Positions 22,834-27,927 of a stretch of 27,927 bases of DNA are shown here, in pieces. Source of the DNA: a bacterium UBP12_UBA5184 (GTDB lineage Bacteria; Vulcanimicrobiota; Vulcanimicrobiia; Vulcanimicrobiales; Vulcanimicrobiaceae); assembly GCA_002413145.1 (NCBI GenBank), contig DHWK01000065.1:1-27927 (forward strand), written 5' to 3'. The translations under genes and the position numbers were made by a program. The notes under the pieces are model-generated. The model ran no database searches, was not told the DNA's origin, and saw only the letters and a program-made list of their open reading frames with translations. Each line of letters begins with the position of its first letter. Within the stretch, counting starts at the first letter, position 1.

Positions 22834-24198
22834 ATGGCCAAGACGCGGTCGGTCTTCTTTTGCTCGGCGTGCGGCCATGAATCGACTCGCTGGCTGGGCC
22901 GTTGCCCGGGCTGCGATGCGTGGAACACCTTCGCCGAGGCGCCGGCCCAAGCCAAGCCGTCACGCACCGGCAACGGCGGTCGCGCTCGCGGCGCGGTGCC
23001 GGCCGCGCCGATCCGGCTCGGCGATGTTCCGAGCGGGCGCGTCGCCCGGATTCCGAGCGGGATGCCGGAGTTCGACGTCCTCCTCGGCGGCGGCATCGTC
23101 CCCGGTAGCCTCGTGCTGGTCGGCGGACCGCCCGGCGCGGGGAAGTCGACGCTGCTCCTGCAGATCGCGGCGACGCTCGCCGCGCAAGGGGGTCCGGTCG
23201 TATACGTCTGTGGCGAAGAGTCCGCCGCGCAAACGAAGCTGCGCGCCGAACGCCTGGCGGCCGGGGACGATCTCCTCTTGCTGGCCGAGACCGATCTGCA
23301 CGCAATCCTCGAGGTACTCGAAACGATCGAACCGCGCGCGCTCGTGGTGGACTCGATTCAGACGATGGCGCTCCCGCAGGTCGAGTCGTTCGCGGGCAGC
23401 GTCTCGCAGGTGCGCGATTGCGCGACCGCGCTCATGGCGTTCGCCAAACGCACGAACTGCGCGACCTTCGTCGTCGGGCACGTGACCAAGGATGGGTCGA
23501 TCGCCGGGCCGCGGCTCTTGGAACATCTGGTCGACACGGTGCTGTATTTCGAAGGCGACAGCGGCGCCGACCATCGCATCCTGCGCGCGCACAAGAATCG
23601 CTTCGGCAGCGTCGACGAGATCTGCGTCTTCAGGATGGACGAGCGCGGCCTGCACGAAGTCCGCAATCCGTCGCAATTGTTCTTGGGCCGAACGAGCGCC
23701 GGCGAGCGTCCCAGCGGTTCGTGCGTCGTCGCCGGGTTCGTCGGCTCGCGTCCGGTGCTGGTCGAGATTCAAGCGCTCGTCGGAGAAACCGCGTACGGGA
23801 CGCCGCAGCGCTTGGCGGCTAACGTCGATCGGGCGCGTCTGGCGATGATTTTGGCGGTCCTCGAGCGCCGCGCCGGGATGGGCATCGGCTCGCACGACGT
23901 CTACGCTTCGGTTGCAGGTGGTTTGCGCATCGACGAACCGGCCGCCGACCTCGGGATCGCGCTCGCAATCGCCTCGGCTTTTCGCGCCCGAACGCTGCCG
24001 GCCGGGACGGCGGCCTTCGGCGAACTCGGACTGTCGGGCGAGGTGCGCGGCGTCGCGCAGCGCTCGCGCCGCATCGCCGAGGCGCGCAAACTCGGCTTCC
24101 GGGCGATCGTCGCGCCGCCCGGCCCGCAAGCGACGATCGACGACGGCGTGATCGTCGTGCGCGAAATCAACGCCGCGATCGCGGCGGTGCTGAGCTGA
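22834..24198 (+). CDS. radA: DNA repair protein RadA (branch-migration ATPase)
   Basis: A 454-aa protein that processes recombination intermediates. The N-terminal C4 zinc finger is FFCSACGHESTRWLGRCPGC (Cys10, Cys13, Cys24, Cys27). The RecA-like core has Walker A GGPPGAGKST (about 97-106), Walker B VVDSIQT and the RadA-specific KNRFG (254-258). The C-terminal Lon-protease-like domain holds LRIDEPAADLGIALAIASA without a protease dyad. The ATG at 22834 has a clear AGGAG six bases upstream; a frame extending back to 22705 covers the cmk start and is rejected. Its 3' end overlaps the convergent RES gene by 32 bases. Confidence 0.96.
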   Translation: MAKTRSVFFCSACGHESTRWLGRCPGCDAWNTFAEAPAQAKPSRTGNGGRARGAVPAAPIRLGDVPSGRVARIPSGMPEFDVLLGGGIVPGSLVLVGGPPGAGKSTLLLQIAATLAAQGGPVVYVCGEESAAQTKLRAERLAAGDDLLLLAETDLHAILEVLETIEPRALVVDSIQTMALPQVESFAGSVSQVRDCATALMAFAKRTNCATFVVGHVTKDGSIAGPRLLEHLVDTVLYFEGDSGADHRILRAHKNRFGSVDEICVFRMDERGLHEVRNPSQLFLGRTSAGERPSGSCVVAGFVGSRPVLVEIQALVGETAYGTPQRLAANVDRARLAMILAVLERRAGMGIGSHDVYASVAGGLRIDEPAADLGIALAIASAFRARTLPAGTAAFGELGLSGEVRGVAQRSRRIAEARKLGFRAIVAPPGPQATIDDGVIVVREINAAIAAVLS

Positions 24199-24748
24199 AT
24201 TCGGAACCGACGAGCTGGCGCACGATTATCGCCGCGGCGGCCCGCACCGACGCCGATTGCACTGTCAGGACTTCAGGTTTGTCGACCGGTTCGAGCCCGT
24301 CAATGTTCCAAAGCCCGAACGACTTCCAGTCGGGGTTGTAATAGCACCACCACGCCGCACCCGCGAATTTGCGTAACTCGTAGATCTTGCGAGCCCAGCC
24401 ACGCGTTCGCTTTCGATCGCGCGTGACGACCTCCGTCGGCTTGCGAATTCCGATCATCCGCAGCGCATCGATGTCGTCTAAATCGAAAATCGCGAGATCG
24501 TTGGCAGCTTCAAAGGCCTGTAGCACGAACGGACTTCCACTCGCATGGATGAAATCTACGTTCTTCCAGATCGGTAGGCGCCCAAAAGTCTCGGCGATTG
24601 CGCCTTCGGGATGACTGGAAACGTAGAGTTCGCTATAGAGGTCGGGGTTGGCGATCCGACCGGGTGTGCTTGCCGCGCGAAAAAGAGCGCCGCCCCTTTC
24701 GGTCGAGGCGGCGTTCGAGTCGTACGGGAAGACGCGATAGAACCTCAG
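24167..24748 (-). CDS. RES-domain toxin (NAD+ phosphorylase family), CTG start
   Basis: From the CTG at 24748 the product is 193 aa and begins RFYRVFPYDSN. RES toxins degrade NAD+ and stop growth when their Xre/MbcA antitoxin is lost. The conserved arginine lies in TPGRIANPDLYSELYVS (Arg31) and the glutamate in HPEGAIAETFGRLP (Glu53), a layout typical of this family. WARKIYELRKFAGAAWWCYYNP forms the later core. The first canonical start (GTG at 24526) would delete both residues, so it cannot give a working RES domain. An in-frame stop six codons before the CTG leaves only ATA or CTG as starts. CTG overlaps the antitoxin stop as CTGA. The C terminus runs 32 bases into radA. Confidence 0.82.
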   Translation of the reverse strand: MRFYRVFPYDSNAASTERGGALFRAASTPGRIANPDLYSELYVSSHPEGAIAETFGRLPIWKNVDFIHASGSPFVLQAFEAANDLAIFDLDDIDALRMIGIRKPTEVVTRDRKRTRGWARKIYELRKFAGAAWWCYYNPDWKSFGLWNIDGLEPVDKPEVLTVQSASVRAAAAIIVRQLVGSEFSSAPPRSRR

Positions 24749-25128
24749 GCGTATGCTCCGGCATCAATGCCATCGAGGGCTTCGATAAGGGGAGCGACCC
24801 CGCGAATGGCAAGGACGTCAATCGGCCGGCTACCGTCCAGGAACGGCTCTTGGCCAACGAGCCACTGCATTGCAGTCTCGGGCTTGAAAACCTGAAGCGC
24901 TCGACTCAGGACGTGGGAGAGATCGATGACGCGTCTTGCCATTTCCGGACTCAATCGACGATGGCCGCTCATCCAATTTCCAACGGTACCCGGCTTGACG
25001 TCGAGGAGCCGCGATAGGGGCCGTGGGCCGAATGCCGCAACCAGACGATCGAGCAGCGGTTTGACGTCGCTCAGCGCCTCGGGGTGTTCGGGCGGTGAGA
25101 TTTCTTGAAGTGCCAGAGTCCAAGCCAT
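24745..25128 (-). CDS. Xre/MbcA/ParS-type antitoxin
   Basis: A 127-aa protein. The middle has a helix-turn-helix (about 37-70: LSRLLDVKPGTVGNWMSGHRRLSPEMARRVIDL). The C-terminal toxin-binding region is WLVGQEPFLDGSRPIDVLAIRGVAPLIEALDGIDAGAYA, ending in the FL-x-G-x-RPIDVL pattern of the MbcA/ParS/Xre antitoxin family. It precedes and overlaps the RES toxin, the standard antitoxin-first order. No Shine-Dalgarno is present: the -10 box ends six bases before the ATG, implying a leaderless transcript. It probably represses its own promoter through the inverted repeat at 25153-25173. Confidence 0.88.
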   Translation of the reverse strand: MAWTLALQEISPPEHPEALSDVKPLLDRLVAAFGPRPLSRLLDVKPGTVGNWMSGHRRLSPEMARRVIDLSHVLSRALQVFKPETAMQWLVGQEPFLDGSRPIDVLAIRGVAPLIEALDGIDAGAYA

Positions 25129-25134
25129 AGGAGG

Positions 25135-25163
25135 ATGATAGCAGTCACCATCGGAAAACGCAA
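25135..25163 (-). promoter_or_regulatory. promoter of the antitoxin-toxin pair, apparently leaderless
   Basis: On the minus strand TTGCGT (25158-25163) and TATCAT (25135-25140) are 17 bases apart, and TG one base before the -10 box makes it an extended -10. The ATG at 25128 follows the -10 box by six bases, so transcription would begin at or next to the start codon. Confidence 0.65.
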
Positions 25164-25173
25164 ATCGTTTTCC
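25153..25173. promoter_or_regulatory. putative antitoxin operator (8-bp perfect inverted repeat)
   Basis: GGAAAACG (25153-25160) and CGTTTTCC (25166-25173) are perfect inverted copies with a five-base spacer (CAAAT). The repeat covers the -35 box of the toxin-antitoxin promoter, and lies in the 113-base gap shared with the divergent HNH gene. A dimeric Xre-type antitoxin bound here would block its own transcription and could also affect the HNH gene. Confidence 0.6.
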
Positions 25174-25241
25174 AGATTGAACAAGGCAAGCAAGCTGCGA
25201 GATGGGCTTCAGCCGCCGGCTGCCGCCCGAAAAATCGCCAG

Positions 25242-26171
25242 ATGACCGAGATTTGGCGCTTCAATGTCGCCGTCACGGATGACGATTGGTTTCGACAACT
25301 CTCAGGCCGGGGCGATCTCGATGAAGTCAACTTCTGGCAACCCAGTCCCAGCGGCGTCGCCGATCCCTCAGGAACGCCCTGGCTTTTCAAGCTGCACTCG
25401 CCGCGAAATTACATTGTAGGCGGCGGGTTTTTCACGTACTATGCGTCGCTGCCCATCGGCGTTGCTTGGGACACATTTGACGTAAGGAATGGCGCACAAT
25501 CATTTGAAGAGATGCTAGCTCGCGTCAGCCGCTACAGGAAGATCGCGCCCAGGGACGTCGATGAGGTCGGATGCGTCATTTTGGGCCAGCCCTTCTTCTT
25601 TCGGGAATCCGATTGGATTCCGGTGCCTGAAGATTGGAAGCCTAATATTGTGAAAGGCCGACATTATGCGCTTTCCGACCCTGTCGGGCTCGCGCTGTGG
25701 CGGCAAGTCAGCCTGCGCCTCGAACGCGTGCCAGTAACCGCCAGTCCCATCTTGCGGGATGAACGGTCCCCTGCATTGGGTAAGCCCTTGATCATCATTC
25801 CTCGGCTCGGGCAAGGATCGTTTCGAGCGGCCGTTCTTGACGCATATTCGCGCCGCTGCGCCATTACGGGCGAACGCACGTTGCCGGCGCTCGAGGCGGC
25901 TCACATCAAACCGTTTTCCATTGTGAAGGAGCACAGCGTCGACAATGGGTTATCGCTTCGGTCTGACCTCCATCATCTGTACGATCAAGGTTACGTTTCG
26001 GTGCGCCCCGACCACACCTTCGCGGTGAGTAGGCAGATCCGGGAAGAGTTCGAAAACGGCCGCGATTATTACGCCATGAATGGCGCCCGATTGCGGTTGC
26101 CGGAGAACCAATCAAACCATCCCAAACTCGAGGCGCTCGAATGGCATTACTCGGAACGATTTCGCGGATGA
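25242..26171 (+). CDS. HNH endonuclease with N-terminal PUA-like domain
   Basis: A 309-aa two-domain protein. The N-terminal part (1 to about 125) contains FNVAVTDDDWF, VNFWQPSPSG, WLFKLHSPRNYIVGGGFF and a later NGAQSFEEM. These resemble PUA/EVE-like modified-base reader domains that are found fused to nucleases. The C-terminal HNH fold (about 200-255) has a zinc-knuckle-like CAITG (Cys206), AAHIKPF (His221), DNGLSLRSDLHHLYD (Asn235, His244, His245), all catalytic-type residues in place. I infer a restriction-like nuclease, possibly acting on modified DNA; the sequence does not prove the substrate. It diverges from the RES/Xre pair and overlaps ftcD by ATGA. Codon and base composition appear lower in GC than the housekeeping genes, suggesting transfer. 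Confidence 0.82.
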   Translation: MTEIWRFNVAVTDDDWFRQLSGRGDLDEVNFWQPSPSGVADPSGTPWLFKLHSPRNYIVGGGFFTYYASLPIGVAWDTFDVRNGAQSFEEMLARVSRYRKIAPRDVDEVGCVILGQPFFFRESDWIPVPEDWKPNIVKGRHYALSDPVGLALWRQVSLRLERVPVTASPILRDERSPALGKPLIIIPRLGQGSFRAAVLDAYSRRCAITGERTLPALEAAHIKPFSIVKEHSVDNGLSLRSDLHHLYDQGYVSVRPDHTFAVSRQIREEFENGRDYYAMNGARLRLPENQSNHPKLEALEWHYSERFRG

Positions 26172-27847
26172 AACTCTTCGAATGCGTACCGAACGTCTCC
26201 GAGGGCCGAGATGAGGCGACCTTGAGCGCGTGCGTCGCTGCGATCGAAGGTGCGGGCGCGAAGCTCGCCGACCGCGAGAGCGATCCGGTCCATCACCGCA
26301 GCGTCTTCACGTTCTTCGGCGATCGCGACACGGTCGTCAACGCAGCTGTCGCGCTGGCGCGAGTGACGACCGAGCGCATCGACCTGCGAACGCACCGCGG
26401 CGCGCATCCGCGCATCGGCGCTGTGGATGTCGTGCCGTTCGTGCCGGTGTCCGGAGTGACGATGGACGAGTGCGTCGCGCTCGCCCGCCGGTTGGCCGAA
26501 CGCATCGGCAGCGAGCTTTCGGTTCCTGTCTACCTCTACGAATTCGCCGCAACCGCGCCGCATCGTCGCAATCTCGCGGACATTCGCGAGGGTGAGTACG
26601 AAGCGCTCTCCAGGAGAATCAAGGACAAACAATGGAAGCCGGATTTCGGTCCAGCGACGTTCGTGGCGCGATCGGGCGCGACGGTCGTCGGCGCGCGCAA
26701 GTTTCTCGTCGCGTACAACGTGAACCTCAACACGCTCGACAAGCGACTGGCGAATCGCGTGGCCTTCGACATTCGCGAGCGCGGCCGCATGAAACGCGAC
26801 GCCGATGGAAATCCGGTTCTCGACAAGAAGGGCGAAGCGGTATGGGAACCGGGACTGCTGAAATCAGTGAAGGCGGTGGGCTGGGTGATTCCGGAGTATG
26901 GCTGCGCCCAGGTCTCGATCAATCTGACGGACCTCGATGTGACGCCGCTGCATCTCGCATTCGACACGTGCGAGGAGCGCGCACGCGAACGCGGACTGCG
27001 CGTGACCGGATCGGAGATCGTTGGACTTGTTCCCCTTTCCGTTCTGCTCGACGCAGGACGACACTATCTTCGACGCATGGGGCGTCCGACCGGCGTTCCG
27101 GCATCGGTCCTCGTACAGACGGCGATGCGGACGCTCGGACTCTCCGACGTGAAACCTTTTGATCCCCAGGAGCGCGTCATCGAATATCGACTGGCCTCTC
27201 ACTCGTCGCGGCTCGCATCGATGACGGTGCGCGACTTCATCGATGAATTGTCGAGCGACTCGCCGGCGCCCGGCGGCGGCTCGGTGTCCGCTCTCGCCGC
27301 GGCCATGGCTGCGGCGCTGGCGGCGATGGTCGCAGCCATCTCTCACGGGAAAAAGGGATTCGAGCAGAAGCAGGCGGATCTCGATGGCATCGCCACGCGT
27401 GCGCAGGAGCTGAAGGATCAATTCGTTTCCGCGATCGATGCCGACACCGCCGCGTTCGATCGGCTGCTCGAAGCGATGCGGCTTCCCGCCACGGATGCGA
27501 CGCGCGAGTCCGCGCTCGCGGACGCAACGATTGGAGCGACGGAAGTGCCACTCAGTGTTCTCGAGAAATGTCCGGAAGCGGTCGAGTTGTGCCGCGAAGT
27601 GGCGCGCATCGGCTTTCAGGCATCGCTCTCTGACGCCGGAGTCGGCGCGCAGATGGCGCGCGCGGCGGCGGCCGGCGCATATCAGAACGTCTGCATCAAT
27701 TTGGCTGGCCTCACCGACAAGCGAAGAGCGGCGCTACTGGCACGGGCGGACGCAGCCTGGAAGCGCGCTTTGGAACTTCATGTAGCAGCGGAACGCGAGA
27801 TCCTCGTGAAGCTGCGATCTTCGGTATCTAGTTCATCCCGAGCGTAG
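26168..27847 (+). CDS. ftcD: bifunctional glutamate formiminotransferase / formiminotetrahydrofolate cyclodeaminase
   Basis: A 559-aa fusion from the ATG at 26168, close to the 541 aa of animal FTCD. The N-terminal transferase (1 to about 300) starts MKLFECVPNVSEGRD. It holds the catalytic segment LRTHRGAHPRIGAVDVVPF (His80 as the likely general base), KFLVAYNVNLNT and AQVSINLTDLDVTPLH. The cyclodeaminase part (from about 352) begins MTVRDFIDELSSDSPAPGGGS and has the long Ala-rich helices of that fold. The pair moves the formimino group of formiminoglutamate, from histidine breakdown, to tetrahydrofolate and then releases ammonia. No hut genes are in view. A 27-base longer start (26141) would lie inside the HNH gene. 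The ATG overlaps the HNH stop as ATGA. Confidence 0.93.
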   Translation: MKLFECVPNVSEGRDEATLSACVAAIEGAGAKLADRESDPVHHRSVFTFFGDRDTVVNAAVALARVTTERIDLRTHRGAHPRIGAVDVVPFVPVSGVTMDECVALARRLAERIGSELSVPVYLYEFAATAPHRRNLADIREGEYEALSRRIKDKQWKPDFGPATFVARSGATVVGARKFLVAYNVNLNTLDKRLANRVAFDIRERGRMKRDADGNPVLDKKGEAVWEPGLLKSVKAVGWVIPEYGCAQVSINLTDLDVTPLHLAFDTCEERARERGLRVTGSEIVGLVPLSVLLDAGRHYLRRMGRPTGVPASVLVQTAMRTLGLSDVKPFDPQERVIEYRLASHSSRLASMTVRDFIDELSSDSPAPGGGSVSALAAAMAAALAAMVAAISHGKKGFEQKQADLDGIATRAQELKDQFVSAIDADTAAFDRLLEAMRLPATDATRESALADATIGATEVPLSVLEKCPEAVELCREVARIGFQASLSDAGVGAQMARAAAAGAYQNVCINLAGLTDKRRAALLARADAAWKRALELHVAAEREILVKLRSSVSSSSRA

Positions 27848-27855
27848 CGAGGGAT
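27835..27855. repeat. short repeat-like motif at the ftcD 3' end
   Basis: ATCCCGAGCGTAGCGAGGGAT has complementary ends (ATCCC/GGGAT) around an 11-base interior whose two halves, GAGCG and GCGAG, mirror each other. The ftcD stop codon lies within it. From memory, similar CCCGAGCG-AGCGAGGG sequences recur as dispersed intergenic repeats in Acidobacteria and Gemmatimonadota, often near GIY-YIG genes. Only one copy is present here, so its repeat nature is not shown by this window. Confidence 0.4.
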
Positions 27856-27873
27856 CATCGGAGCCACAGCGTC

Positions 27874-27927
27874 GTGCGAAGTTGGTACGTCTACATCATG
27901 AGCAACAACGCCCACACTGTGTATGTC
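27874..27927 (+). CDS. GIY-YIG domain protein, 5' fragment cut by window end
   Basis: The last 18 codons from a GTG at 27874 read MRSWYVYIMSNNAHTVYV, the exact opening of single-domain GIY-YIG nuclease-family proteins (YVYIM...VYV forming the first two strands). The rest lies outside the window. The start is uncertain because the frame is open upstream as well. It lies 26 bases after ftcD and next to the repeat-like motif. Confidence 0.65.
   Translation, partial: MRSWYVYIMSNNAHTVYV

Noticed and set aside
22960..24129. 389-codon minus-strand frame opposite radA
   Set aside because: Antisense shadow of radA, charged low-complexity product without family features.
24167..24526. RES gene starting at GTG 24526
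   Set aside because: This start would remove the conserved Arg and Glu of the RES fold; in-frame homology continues up to the CTG at 24748.

Overview
The window is a piece of a GC-rich bacterial chromosome. It is densely packed, and almost every gene up to about position 24.2 kb is a housekeeping gene. Short ATGA/GTGA-type overlaps and non-ATG starts are common. The gene order is Terrabacteria-like: a yacL-ispD-ispF-cysE-cysS-rlmB run as in Bacillus, a PASTA gene next to rpe, and fakA/plsX/fakB. Together with the double-module PMT-type protein this loosely suggests a deep-branching candidate phylum (Eremiobacterota/WPS-2 would fit). That placement is an impression, not a demonstrated assignment.

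Layout. (1) 1-182: left edge, with a strong minus-strand promoter, an inverted repeat around its -35 box and a hairpin/T-run, all pointing out of the window. (2) 183-10276, minus strand, one long run read right to left: fakA, plsX, fakB-like degV, hemW, yacL-like PIN/TRAM, ispD, ispF, a 39-codon ORF, cysE, cysS, rlmB. It joins fatty-acid activation, MEP isoprenoid synthesis, cysteine supply and charging, and rRNA methylation. (3) 10325-12376, plus strand: rpmB with its own promoter and terminator, then a GT-C-like membrane protein. (4) 12366-22780, minus strand, a second run read right to left: cmk, plsC, ispH, polyprenyl synthase, a 1097-aa tandem GT-C/PMT fusion, yebC, a kinase-less PASTA protein, rpe, thiL and a DUF2231 membrane protein. 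IspH and the prenyl synthase could supply the lipid carrier that the PMT module would use. (5) 22834-24198, plus strand: radA. (6) 24167-26171: a small accessory island with a RES/Xre toxin-antitoxin pair (minus) and a divergent PUA-like/HNH nuclease gene (plus). (7) 26168-27927, plus strand: a bifunctional ftcD, a short repeat-like motif at its 3' end, and the beginning of a GIY-YIG protein cut by the window edge.

The most notable observations are: two genes (thiL and the RES toxin) whose only sensible start is a CTG inside a CTGA stop/start overlap; a 39-codon ORF exactly fitted between ispF and cysE; an apparently leaderless antitoxin promoter with a perfect inverted-repeat operator; an open coding-like 30-codon tail after the PIN/TRAM stop codon; and the fused GT-C/PMT protein. 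No tRNA, rRNA, CRISPR array or insertion sequence was recognised. No gene-free stretch exceeds 300 bases.
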